A stretch of 64,000 nt of DNA from Pogonophryne albipinna. Taxonomy: Eukaryota; Chordata; Actinopteri; Perciformes; Artedidraconidae. The stretch spans positions 40,411,010-40,475,009 of the forward strand of contig CM053250.1 in assembly GCA_028583405.1 (NCBI GenBank). The letters are read 5' to 3'. Below, one piece after another: positions 48,712 through 60,800 of this stretch. Both the position numbers and the translations under genes were made by a program. A model generated the notes under the pieces. It was not told where the DNA came from, searched no databases, and saw nothing but the letters and a program-made list of their open reading frames with translations. The first letter of the stretch is position 1, and every line of letters starts with the position of its first letter.

Positions 48712-48888
48712 TGTTATATTAACACAGGCTCCGCCCTCTACTGGACTCTATGGGTACTACCTTATCATGCAAGCATTCACCTACTGAGATTTCTATAGAC
48801 GTAGCCGGCCCCGGGGCGGGCCTACCTGAATGCGTGCGCATCTCACTTCCGTATAAAAGGAGGCCCCGCCTCCTGACCACCATCCTAC
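48712..48888. repeat. DIRS left inverted terminal repeat
   Basis: Nearly identical in inverse to 53645-53815. It carries ACAGGCTCCGCCCTCTACTG, CACCTACTGAGATTTCTATA and a TATA-like GTATAAAAGG at about 48852. Confidence 0.85.
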
Positions 48889-49552
48889 ACCACTCTTCAG
48901 CGAGCGGTATAGGACAGACAGTGCCCCAAGGTAGAGGGCTCCGCCTGTGCTTATATAACAAGGGTTACAATACGTAACCCAGCGTTATATCTCTCACAGG
49001 CTCCGCCCTCTACTGGACTCTATGGGTACAGTGGGCGGAGCCCCGATGTATACACGCACTGTCGTCCAGCACACCGTTCCACCTCACTGTCCCTGACCGG
49101 CTTTAGCAGCCGCTGCGCCTCACTCACCTCTCCCTCGGTTGTAACCGTGGAGAACTCCGGGCTGCGGCCGACAGAGCACACCCTGACGCGCTTGCCTCGC
49201 AAAAAAGTGTGCTCGAAGATAGTGCTGAGGGCTCCCCCGCGTCCGCCTATAGGCAGCCAGGGAAAGTCTGCAGCCCTGTATGGGTTCGCTCTCTCCTGAG
49301 TCCCTAAAGAGCACGGGGAGAGCGCAAGTGTCCCCCATGTCCCCACACTCAGACACTGACCCCGTGCAGAGTGTGTACGGACTATAGTATGGATGCCTCT
49401 CCCCCTCCTGCCCCCAGGCAGGCGAGGGGAGCCCTTTAGCCCTGTAAGGGCCCAGAGGGCATTACGTCACCCCGGGACCCTCCAGGGGTCCGGAGAAACG
49501 TAAGCGCATTCCCTCCCGGGGAGGGGGTCAGATGCCCACAGACCCCCCCTCC

Positions 49553-50149
49553 TCACCAGTCCTGTGTTGCCCCAGAAAACACAGACGCTGAGAAAGAGCC
49601 AGACATATCCAAGAGATAACACTTTATGAAGGGGCCTGGCGTTGACCAAGACGCCGCCGTGCAGATATCCTCCACACTCACACCGTTGAATAAAGCTGTT
49701 GACCCAGCCACAGCTCGTGTGGAGTGCGCACGGACCCCCGTGGGACAGGCTCTCCCTGCCTGCTCGTAGGCGTGTGCAATTCCTCCGCAAAGCCAGCCTG
49801 CCAGGTGTTTCTTGGACAGAGCTTTTCCAGTCACCCAGCCCCCGAAGCACACAAACAGCTGTTCAGTGCGTCTCAGGGTAGCTGTGCGCTCTACATAACA
49901 TGCTAACGCGCGCACCGGGCAGAGGAGGTGTAATTTAGCTTCCCTGGCCCCACCATGGGGTGGAAGACTAAAACCCCCCGACTCAATAGCCCTCGACCTG
50001 AACGCACTTCTTCGGCTCTTAGGCACAAAGGAGGGGTTCGGTCTGAGTGTCGCCCCGCCCCGGTCACCCCGAATCAACAGGCAACTCGGGTGCACCGAAA
50101 GAGCGGTTAACTCGGACACTATTTTGGCTGACGTTAAGGCAAGTAGCAA
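49553..50149 (-). pseudogene. DIRS tyrosine recombinase
   Basis: The 198-codon frame aligns with DIRS recombinases: LLALTSAK at the start, LRPNPSFVPKSRRSAFRS, CPVRALACYVERTATLRRTEQ, then the HxxR box HSTRAVA and the terminal tyrosine in FIKCYLLDMS. The first catalytic arginine, expected directly after SAK, reads isoleucine (SAKIVSEL), which should inactivate it. In an intact element it would integrate a circular cDNA without a target duplication. Confidence 0.85.
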
Positions 50150-51556
50150 TGCTGTCTACCACAGGGCAGAGTGGCTGTTGCGCAGGCTGGCAAACAGATC
50201 CACTTCCGCTCTCCCGAACTGGGCCCAGATCTGCTTCAGATCTATGGAGGGCTCTCAGAGATAACACCACCTCTGATGCCCATAACCACAGCCTCTCCGC
50301 TGTGGCCAACAAGGTGGCGGAGCGGACTCCGCCCTGGCCCTGCCTGTTGATATAAGCCACTGTGGTGCTGTTGTCGCTCCTGACCATTACATGTCTCCCT
50401 TGAATTAGGGGCATGAAATGCTGGAGGACTAACACTACCGCCCGTAGCTCTAGGAGGTTGCTGTGTCGAGACTCTGTTAGAGCCCAGCGCCCACCTATAG
50501 CCCCCTTCAGGCAGGACCCTCCCCATCCTGTTCTGGATGCGTCCGTGAACACTGTGATGTAGGAGGTTACCCGTCCCAGTGGAGACCCCCTCCGGAGGCG
50601 CCCGGGAGACCCCCAGAACCGGAGGTTGCCCTCCACTGAGGGGGGGATGGTCACCAGCCGCCGCTTGTGCCTCTTGGGATTCAAATGCAGGCTGGAGAAC
50701 CACCTCTGCAGGCGGCGCATATGCAGTAACCCCTGCGGGACCACAATGCGAGCAGCCGCCATGAGACTCAAAGTCTGCATGACAGTCAAAGCTGTCACTG
50801 TCGCCCCCTGTCGCAGCCTGTGCACCGCCCGGAGAAGGGACGCACTTCTGCTCTCTGACAGGGTGGCCTGCATCGAGCACCACTCCCAAATACAACGTCT
50901 GTTGGTGAGGTATGGGGGTGCTCTTTTTCCAATTGATTGCAAAGCCTAACTTGGTTAGGTGTGTGAATTGTGCTGTGCAAAGCATTGCCTGTTCCCTGGA
51001 CTATGAGGTTGTCTAGGCAAAAGAAAACTCTCATGCCGTGGGCGCGCAGCGGTTGAAGCGCAGTGGCCACACATTTGCTGAACGTGCGTGGGGATAGGGA
51101 GTAGCCGAACGGTAGTCTGTTGTACTCGTAGGCTATCCCCTGAAAGGCAAAACGCAGATACTTCCTGTGCTCTGGCACAATTTCCACATGAAAGTATGCG
51201 TCTTTCAGGTCGATGGTGGTCAACCAATCGCCCGGTTGCACCAGCCCCATTAACTGTTTTATGGTTAACATGCAACATTTTCTGTGGCAAATGTGGCAAT
51301 TCAGGCTGCGCAAATCTAGAATAGGTCTGAATTCCCCTGTCTTCTTGAGAACCAGGAAGTACATGGAATAAAGACCATTTTCTCTGTGCTGAGGGTGCAC
51401 AACAGACACAGCCTGTTTCTGCACCAGAGCCAGAATCTCTGCTGAGAGGAAACCCATCTCCTCCTGAGATGACAGATTTACCTCTCGCATGACTCTGAAT
51501 GGAGGTGGGACGCTGCAAAACTGGAGTGAATAACCCCGTTTCAGCGTCCTGTCCAT
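50150..51556 (-). pseudogene. DIRS reverse transcriptase and RNase H
   Basis: The RT part (51556-50950) has FRPILDLRSLN, DWLTTIDLKDAYFHVEI with the first catalytic Asp, FGYSLSPRTFSKC, and FFCLDNLIVQ where YLDD is usual. Two frameshifts near 50950 and 50880 lead into TLYLGVVLDA and the connection LRAVHRLRQGATVTA. RNase H follows: FTDASRTGWGG, SNLLELRAVVLVLQH, VRSDNSTTVAYINRQGG-like (VRSDNSTTVAYINRQGQGG), with its Asp, Glu and Asp visible. The CLDN box lacks the last Asp, so the RT should be dead. Confidence 0.85.
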
Positions 51557-52230
51557 TCACTTCGTTAACACACAGCTGAGGCTCCATTCCCCATAACATT
51601 GTGTTAATGGCCAAGCCCTCAGCTGTGGGGCCGCAGCTATGAAGCTGTGATACTCTCTGGCGACCCGTTCCGCCGCAAAACCCCCCGTGAAGGGAATATT
51701 TGCCCATGGAGGGTCGACACAGTCCACCATAATGCTGTTCTCATCACTACGGTGAACAGCATTAATCGGTGTCTTTATAGACGTAGTGTGTCCCTGAACG
51801 CACCGCCATGCGAGAGTGCGGGCTCCGCCATAATGCAGCCTTTACCACTACGGTAAAATGCATTAATTGGAGCTTTTATTCTAGGCGTAGTGTGTTCTCT
51901 GACAGTAATACGCCAGCCAAAATGCCCCTGTACCCGCATAGCGCTTTGATAGCACTTCCTGCGGTTTATCTCTCGCATATGCATATGCCCACTAGCTATC
52001 TCCTTTACAGGAGCAACAACTGGGGTAGCGAGTGGGGAATATGTACAGTCAACAATGTGTGTGAGTGCAGGATTGTGAAAACAAATGACACTCAGACTTG
52101 GATACAGATCAACCTTCTTTTTATTAGACTCTCTAATAACAGGGATCTGAGCATTAAACAGGGAGGAGGTGGGTTTCACCCTAGCGTCCCGGGTGGAGAG
52201 ACCCGCTGAGACGCTTCCTCCCCCCACCAG

Positions 52231-53622
52231 TCAGCTCCGTGATGGTGGAGCGCCCCCACCCGGCGGTTCTCTGCTGTTGCTGAGTCTGCCAAGGTCGGGC
52301 AGCCGGTCCCGCGGCGTGGGCCGAAGAAGTGGAGGGTGCTTCAGGCACGGGACCTCCGTACCGGCAACTCTCCCTCCGTCTCGCTGCCGCGCTGCGCTCC
52401 GCCACCCGCGGAGGAGCGCGCTGCAGTGCCGAGAAGCCAGTGGTAGCATGCGGCTAAGCTGCACCCTCTCCTCCTCCAGGCGACTAAAACACTGGGTGAC
52501 CGAGGCTATCGACCCAAAGAACCCTTCCGTGGAAACGGGGGATCCAAGGACATCCACTCAGTCTTTCTTTGACAACGCGGTGAGTCCCAGCCACACGTGA
52601 CGCGACGCCACTGTGGCCAAGGACATCACCCGCCCGGCTGCGGCGGCCACTCCATGGATCAGATTGTTCATTTGACCTATGCAGCGGTCCGGATAATCGC
52701 TCCCGTCCTGAGACGGGAGAGCGGGGGCGTCTGTTTGAGGAGAATTCAAAGAGACGCCCAACACGCCTAGATTATTGGCCGCATCCGCCATCTGTGCACC
52801 GAGCCTGAACATTTTCTCCAAATATTCCAGGGCCTCCCGGTCCCGCGGCAGCGGGGGCAGAGGTTTCTTCCCCTCCGCCCAACCAGCTCTTTGTGGCAAC
52901 AGATGGGCCGCCAGGCTCTCATCGAGGGGGGGCACGCCAGGACACATCGTGTCTGATCGGCCCTGCATCCTGATAATGCCCGACATGTCGCCTCCACACA
53001 CTGCCAGATATCTGGCAACGGGGGCGAGACGAAGGCCGGCGGCGCCGGAAGTACTGGGCCGTAAAACTCCTGCCTAAGGCGGCTTATAGGCCTCGGTGGC
53101 AGTGGTGGGGGGAGCGGTAAGCCTACACGCTCCGCCGCCTGGGTCATCACCGCTGGAAGTCCAGCACACAGACCTGAGTGCTGGATCCTCCTGGCCATTG
53201 GAACCGGGGGTGTCGGACAAGGAGATGTCGTCATCTTCCTCCTCCGTGAAGTGGACCACTCGGTCCCTCGGAAGGGCGAACTCAAATGGCCCATCCTCCA
53301 GATCGTCCATGTCCACCACCTCAAGGTCCGGATCTTCCACCTCCACGTGCACCTGCGGGCCGAGCTTCCTCCACAAGTGCTCCGCACGATGCCGGCGGCT
53401 CAGCAGCGGGATCGAGCAACAGGCAACGCAGGCCGGAGTCTGGCCCATTCCCTGCTCGGCATGGTCCGGCCCCAGGCACTGGAAACACTGGCGGTGCGGA
53501 TCCGCTCCCGCAATCAGGCCAGGGCACGACGGGCAGTTTCGATGCTCCAGGAGTGGCTCCATTTCAATAATATTCGCTTTCCTACTTTCTCTCAAACGTC
53601 TCAGACTCAGTGTCAGTATCAC
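52231..53622 (-). pseudogene. DIRS gag, frameshifted
   Basis: Three successive frames (53622-53074, about 53070-52960 in another frame, and 53001-52231) together resemble DIRS gag: a cysteine cluster CPSCPGLIAGADPHRQCFQC near the N-terminus, an acidic middle region (EEEDDDIS), DESLAAHLLP, and a C-terminal DVLGSPVSTEGFFGSIASV-type segment. A stop at 53074 and another at 52558 separate the pieces. It would form the particle core. The start at 53622 is the first ATG after the TATA-like site in the right ITR, but upstream in-frame alternatives exist. Confidence 0.7.
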
Positions 53623-53644
53623 CTCCGCTCGGTGAAGAGTAAAG

Positions 53645-53815
53645 GCTGATGGTCAGGAGGCGAGGCCTCCTTTTATACGGAAGTGAGATGCGCGCGCATT
53701 CAGGTAGGCCCGCCCCGGGGCTGGCTACGTCTATAGAAATCTCAGTAGGTGAATGCTTACATTATAAGGTAGTACCCATAGAGTCCAGTAGAGGGCGGAG
53801 CCTGTGAGAGATATA
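53645..53815. repeat. DIRS right inverted terminal repeat
   Basis: The inverse of 48712-48888. Read on the minus strand it has CCGTATAAAAGGAGGCC immediately upstream of gag and is the probable promoter. Confidence 0.85.
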
Positions 53816-54007
53816 AACGTACACTATTCAGTTCTTATGGTGATTCCCTTATAATCTAAAGTGTCTATCTTTTCTGATAGCAACTGTATACATTTGGTTT
53901 CACTTCATAGACAATAGTGCGATGAAACAAGAGTAAGAGTTGAACCTAAAGAGAGACTAGAGATAACAAAACTGATATAGAAGAGCCTTTTGTGTGTGGG
54001 GGGAGAA

Positions 54008-54178
54008 GTACTCAGATGTTTGTACTTGAGTAAAAGTAGAAGTACTCAGATGTTGTACTTGAGTAAAAGCAGAAGTACTCAGATGTTGTACTTGAGTAAA
54101 AGCAGAAGTACTCAGATGTTGTACTTGAGTAAAAGTAGAAGTACTCAGATGTTGTACTTGAGTAAAAGTAAAAGTACC
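54008..54178. repeat. 33-bp minisatellite, about 5 copies
   Basis: The unit GTACTCAGATGTTGTACTTG... is 33 bases. It leads into sequence related to the hAT-like AAGTACTTGAGTAAA family (to about 54600). The open frame across it follows from the multiple-of-3 period. Confidence 0.85.
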
Positions 54179-54599
54179 AGAGTGTAGGAATACTCTCTTA
54201 CAAGTAAAAGTACTGCATTCAAAATGTTACTCAAGTAAAGGACAAAAGTATTAGTATCAACATCTATTTAAAGTACCAAAATGTAAGTAGTGATTGTGCA
54301 GATTGGTCCATTTCAGAATAATATATATGATATGTTTTATAATGATTGATCATGAAAGTGTTCTCAAAGCTGGTAAAGGTGCAGCTAGTTTGAATGACTT
54401 TGTATACTGCAGGGTAGCTGGTGGATTTACTCCAGGTGGAACTAAAGTCTGATTCAAACACTTGATTATATTTCACATCATTCATCCACATCTGTAAAGT
54501 TTGTAGTGGAGTAAAACTACACCATTTACCTCTTGAACTGTAGTAGAAGTAGACAGTAGCAAAACATTGACATACTCAAGTAAAGTACAAGTCCCGAAG

Positions 54600-56827
54600 A
54601 ATTGTACTGGCCGAGTCGTGTACAGTGTGCTAAAAACACATGGGACAAACAGTTAAAAGCCATGGCTGACCACATTGCACATCTTCTGCAAGGGTTAATC
54701 TGGTCACGGGAAACTGTCAGTCAGTTTGAAATTGAGTTGTTTTGAGGACATGTGCTGGGGAAGTATGCATATTTGGGGTCAACAGTCCATCTGGAGTACG
54801 ACCTCAGTGTATGCGCTCTGCATTAGGTCATTCTTTTGGTTGGAAGGCCCATTTAAACTCAAGCCGTGACATTTTGAGCTGATGCTCATAGTCCCGACTC
54901 GATGGATCCTGAAGACTTGATGATCTCCTGTATTTTCATTGAGCAGCCACAGTAGAGGAAAGCTTAAATGTTTTTTTGGGACAGTTTAGTCTTTTTTTTT
55001 ATGAGAGATTGAGAGTTTCAAAAGTGGGGATAAGGGGGCATGAGAGCCATTAAGATATCCAGGCCAGCTTTGAACATGGGCTCCCAGCTCTACCCTTTAG
55101 CAGAAGGCATCATTTCTATACAAATCTTTAACTATTGGATGCTTTTCCATGACATTTCGAACAGTCATTATTGCCTATACAATCCATCCAGAATGGATTT
55201 TAATAACTTTTGTCATCATCAGGCTAAACTTTGAGTTTTAGTCTGAGAATACATAACTATGCTATGAAAGGCAGTACATTGTTAGCATGCTCACATTAGC
55301 ATCTAAGCTCAAAGCGACGTTGTGCCTCAGTACAGCCTCTGATGTATTAAGATAACTGGATACAACGTTGGAGGAGGGTTATTTCCTGATTCTCGAGAAA
55401 AAAGTACCCTGTGGCATATCTGGTATATCTTATGGTGATGTTCCGCATCCATTAGGCCCAGTAACCATGCCAATCTGGCTTGGTCCAATGGATTCAGATA
55501 TTTGCACAAATTAATTTAAATTATTATTATCCCCTGTTTTACAGACTTCTCTTTTTTAGAATGTATTTCAAAGGGAACAAGTATTTTGGGCCTAATGGCT
55601 TCAAGAGACTGACACAGAATGTAAAGTACCATCTTATCTCAGACTTTGACAGCTATAGGGAAAACATGCAGGTCACCAGCTGAGTCCTGCAGAGAACCAC
55701 ACACAGGCATGTGTCCGGTTACATTGGCGACACACTTTACCTCACATTGACTATATACAGTATTGATTGTCCTTCCTCCTTATCTTCCAACCATTTGGAC
55801 GCAAACTTGCATTTCCCCATAACGATGTTGTTTAACAACCGGCGTAAACGGAGCTTCGGGCGCTATCAAGCAGTGAGCGTGCGATGTCCTGTTCAGATGA
55901 CGTCAAACCCAATGGGATGCCATCAATAAACTACACAGAATCACACTACACACCTACGCAATGATTACATTCAGGCAGACTGTAGAATACAACCTCTTTG
56001 GACCATTTATATACTTATTGAAAACAAGCTACAAAAAGTAATACCTTGGGAAATGCCCTACTTTTTAATAGCCTTAATTTTCACTAAATTGATTTATCAA
56101 CTTTTAATACTTGTTAAGACCCCGCGGACACCCTGTGTGTGTGTATATGCATAAACTGTGGTTGCATTGTTTATTTCTAAATCTGAAACACTGTCCTCAC
56201 AAACCATATCTGCAAAAATCAACACATTGGGAACCGGTTACAGGTATAAAGATTTATTGCATCCATTATTGCAAGTCCTCGTCAACACACACCTCATTCT
56301 ACAACATCCACCACCGTTCTCAAAGAAAGACAAACCAATAAATGTCCAATTAAACATGGTGACCATAATCAATGACTTGATAAAGTGACTAGTAAATGCA
56401 AGTCATTCATGCTTCTGATCAGTGACAGTACAGGTTTCTCAATCAATATGATGAGATGAAAATGCTTTAAAGGTACTGTAGGAGTGATTTGATAGCTTCA
56501 TTAAGAAATTAAAATCTTAGCTATGAGAAACTTTCCATATATTTCTAAACCGTTTCTGACACTGAAAACCATAACAAATGTTCTACTAAAGCAACATTTC
56601 GGCAATTTCTCAGCACTGGACTGGCTTTAAACTTTTCACGTGTTGTTTGAACAGGATTTTGGACTGGACTCTCAAACACATCAGAGCCTGTGAGGCCTTG
56701 TGTTTATATTACAAGGCTTTCCATGAAGAATACAAAATCATAATTCGTCCAAATGTAAAGAGGCTTGCATAAGATACATATTGTAAAGTGCTTTGTGAAC
56801 TTTAAGTATATTTACAAAACTTGATTT

Positions 56828-56883
<56 letters not shown>

Positions 56884-57500
56884 CTATGGCCACATCACTA
56901 TACAAAAAATATGTAACCAGATATTTGGCAAGCCGTCTAATTTGCGTTTGGTACCAAAGACCAGCTGATCTCAATAAGAAGTCTACCCATAATGAACTGG
57001 TTTGAATCATTTGGATGTTTGTGATTTGTCATGGTCAGTTTCTAAAGCACACTGACTATAGAAGAAAAATGCCAAAATAATCTGAATTCAACTGATAAAG
57101 CGGAGCTGTTTGAATTTGAATATCAAGTACATTGATTGAAACAAACCAAAAAACATCTCTAAATAATAGACTTGTACTATATTATGCTAGCTTCCATAGT
57201 CTGTCAAACAAGTGAAAACAACAACATGACCCACAGCTGACATCAAACCCAGGCTCCACGCAGGGACAGTTTGTAAATCCAAAATAAATCTGTCCGTGGA
57301 AAAAACAGAGAGCCATCCGACAGAGGACTGGCCTGGAGTGGATTTTGACTTAAAAAAACATGGTTATTGTAATCTTCATGAGTGGGAAAGCATTGATCCT
57401 GATCACATTTATCACAGACATGCTGCATTTAAGTCCATGTCTATTAACCTCCTCACAGTAAAACAATGTAGTTAAAAAAGTCCAACAGTCAGGTGAAAGG
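54600..57500. other. Intergenic DNA downstream of HERPUD1
   Basis: No coding exon was recognised. An (AT)n run of about 50 bases lies at 56830-56880. A minus-strand AATAAA at 57501-57506, about 315 bases beyond the HERPUD1 stop, may end that gene's 3' UTR. Confidence 0.5.
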
Positions 57501-57821
57501 TTTATTGATACTCTTGGCTCAATGTGACGCAGCAGGAAGCCTGAGGTTGAGCATAAACGCACTACCAGTAGACAGAGGTCAGATAAAGAGCTGGAATAAC
57601 ATGGGATCCCATTGAACTATGCAGTTGTTGCTGATCATTCTGGTCCTCTCTGTCCTTTCCACTCTGAGGAAAGACCAATGTCAAACCGCAGCTTTTTTAA
57701 CTATTGCTAATAGGAATGTCACAGTCATGTGTGATTTTATTTGTCTTGAGTTGAAAGGTTTTCCTTTGGCTCCAGAGATTATTCATGGTGTCTCTATAAA
57801 AAAGGTATCTATCCTAGGTTG

Positions 57822-60800
57822 TCAGTTGGCCATCCCCTGGGCAACCTCAGGAATGAGGGAGGAGAAGAACGTTTTAAGGAACACCCAGGCCGTCCACATG
57901 ACTGACACCCTGTAAGGAGGCACTAACACTGCCGCCATTGGTCCGTGTCCCTCTGACCCGCCCTCTTCAGCGGCAGGCTCCTCCCTCTGTCTGTCAGCAG
58001 GCTCCTCCCCCTGACGAGACAAAGACAAACAAGGCATCACACAAAGGGTTGTCCATCAAAGGTGTATTATTTCAATCAGCAGATCAAGCCACAGTGGTCT
58101 ATCGGGCCTACTTTAGCTAGCAGAGACCTTGAACAACTGAGATATCCAGATGTGTAACAGAGTTCATAACACTTCAGTTGAATGAAGGTAAAGCAGAGTG
58201 GAAATGTTCTCTTACTGCGTTAGGGTTCCTGTTCTCGTTCTGTTGGTTGTGCTGGACCTCAGGGGGCTGCAGGGGGTTGGGTCCTTGGACCTGCGCTCGT
58301 CTTCTAAAGGGGAACCAACCAACAGTGTGTCTGTTGAGAAAAACAGGAGAGGAAACAAAATAAATTCAAAGTCAAAGAGGATGTCACTACTGTATTTACA
58401 AGTTACATTTAAAAACAAGAAAGAGTAAGATGTCATTTCTCTAGAATGTTGGTTTCTTTTGCTTTAGTAGTTTACCCTGAAAGGAAGGATTGTAGAACAT
58501 TCAGATTTTAATAAAGGGAAAATATGTTTTATATGAAGGCACTTCTTAGTGTTGTGTGAACAGCATAAAGCAGGTTCTGGGGTTGGGCCTAACCATCAGC
58601 TATTAACTATCTTTTCAATTAAACACTGGTTTAAAAGAAAAACTTGGACTGTTAAAAGTGAGGCAACGCTTCATTTCCTTAATTCTACTCCACACTATTA
58701 GGATCTGGGGAGCACAGTATGTTTTTTTGGCTTGTTATTTTTTAAGAATGGCTGAGGAAAATGCAACTTTTTTTTTAATATGTTCAGTCACACACTCCCA
58801 GGAACCCGGAAAATGTTACTTAAGGAAGTAAACATCAATCAACGGGACCAGACGGGCCGACCCCTAACATTACATGCTGACTCAATGAGCCAATCTGACA
58901 GGACTACCTCTGCTGACTGTCTACACATGTACTCGCCTGCCCGCAGAGTGAGAGCATGGTAAAGACAACATCTTTAGATCCTCTTAGTGACAGGATGGGG
59001 CCTAGTGTCTTCTGCATGACGTTTATGTCTCTGAGCGTTAACCTTCCAACGGTTGCTGGTGAGTAATAATCAGTCAAACTCATTCTGACTTGTATCTGTT
59101 ATCCGAGGGCCGGGCTGTGTCCTCAGACACAAACACAGTTTCTCTCTTCAATTCGATCAAAGTTCACTTCTTTTATAATTGAAGTAAACATTGTATTTTT
59201 TCACTCATTATTTCTCTTAATTTTTTTCTTTTTAGCCATTCATACTTCTCTCTTGACATACACATTGAGTATTCCTGCGGGGCATGTTTGTGTCAAGGTG
59301 AAGGGCTGTGCAACAGCAAACAGAGTGTGAGAGCAGGACATGTGAAGTAAAGGAACAACATGATGATAACAACACACACTCAAACGGCCTTCACGTGAAC
59401 ATGTCGGGAAATTCAACGATAATTACATTTGGCTAAACAGACCACAATAATTTCACTAATTTACTGTTTTTAAATGAAAATAATCACTTAGTAAATATGA
59501 TTCAAGTTCAACTTGATATCTTACTGTTTTTATGTGTGTCTTTTTATGATGATGTGGATATTTCAGATCAAATTGACTAAGGTATCTTACACATGGTATT
59601 GTAAGTGTATCGTGTAGTGTTGGATTCACAGTAGTCTCGCCCTGCCTTGGTCTTCATGGTCTTGACTCGGTCTCGACCTCTTAAAGTTTTGGTCTTGGTA
59701 CACTCCGGTCTTGGTCTTGGTCTCGGTTAAGGTGGTCTTGACTACAACACTAAATATAACCTAATTAGTCTTTTCTTTTTAAATGGAATACATACAGGCT
59801 TCAGTTGACAACTCAAAGATCCCTACTTCCTATTAGGCCATGGATTAAAATATGAAGATGGAGTTGATGCTTTTGGAGGAGGCTCTGGAAGCCAACAGCA
59901 GCAGATGATAAGAGCCGCTGAGGTTCAGAGCCCCACACTGGAGGGATTTAAAGGACGTTTGTCGACCCACAAGAGTGCAGGGAAAGCATATGAGCCAGAA
60001 TGGACCTGAAAATGTAAAAGTTGAAGTAGAAAGGGACGGATGGAACTTACAGGTACATGAGGAGCAGGGTGCTCATCACCAGCAGGAAGCGGCTCAGGTT
60101 GGAGTTGAAGTACACAATCATGAGCAGAACGCCAAATCTGGCAGCGGAGTACATCCAGTCCAGCCAATCCCGCTCCACGTCGTCCTCGTCCTCCATCACC
60201 GGCCCCCCCTGCGCGTTCATCCTCATGTTCTGGTTGGCCTCCCCAGGGTTGATGAAAGCACCGTCCTGCACTGGGTTCTGATTGGCGGGCAGGTTTTCGA
60301 TGGGGTTCTGATTGGCTAATGGGGCTGGGACAGGCACCTGGTGGGCGGGAACAGGAGGGTACTGGCCAATGGTTGTAGCTGGTGCTTGATGGTAGACTGC
60401 CTGCTGCGGCCAGCGCTGCATGGCTGTCAGTGTGAGGTAAACATAAGGAGGGTTAGAAACTGGAAGGGGGAAGAGTAGAATATTATATTCATAATAAGCT
60501 GAGAACAATGAACAACAGCTACAAAACATTTAGAAAGAACAGATGAATTAAAGAACCTGGTGTAGGAGATGCAGAAGAACAATGTTTAGATCTCGCATTA
60601 AAATATATATATATTTAATTCTGAATGAATGAATTAAATTCATATATTATAGAAGGGATACACTTTAGAAGGTTTACACCAGCTCCCTAGGTAATGCTTT
60701 AAATGTGTCTCACAGAGAGACTCTTTCAATATACTGAGAAAATAAGACACCTAACTAGATAGTAGATCCCTTTCTGGTCATTAGTTTTTAAGAAGTTGAT

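Larger units (their letters stand above)
48690..53820 (-). mobile_element. DIRS retrotransposon (tyrosine recombinase type), decayed
   Basis: Coding order on the minus strand is gag (53622-52231), RT/RNase H (51556-50150) and tyrosine recombinase (50149-49553). The inverted terminal repeats are about 48712-48888 and 53645-53815. Near the left end GGGTTACGTATTGTAACC (48692) and its inverse at 48964 flank a second copy of the ITR tip, like the internal complementary region of DIRS elements. No target duplication is expected for this class and none was seen. It lies between CETP and HERPUD1. All three coding parts have frameshifts or lost key residues. Confidence 0.9.

Noticed and set aside
53990..54187. 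Frame with repeated YLSKSRSTQML
   Set aside because: It is a 33-bp minisatellite in a transposon-like region with no gene structure.
60047..60529. Single-exon protein starting MFCSCCSLF
   Set aside because: The first part is intron read-through. Only the part from about 60423 to 60051 is HERPUD1 exon.
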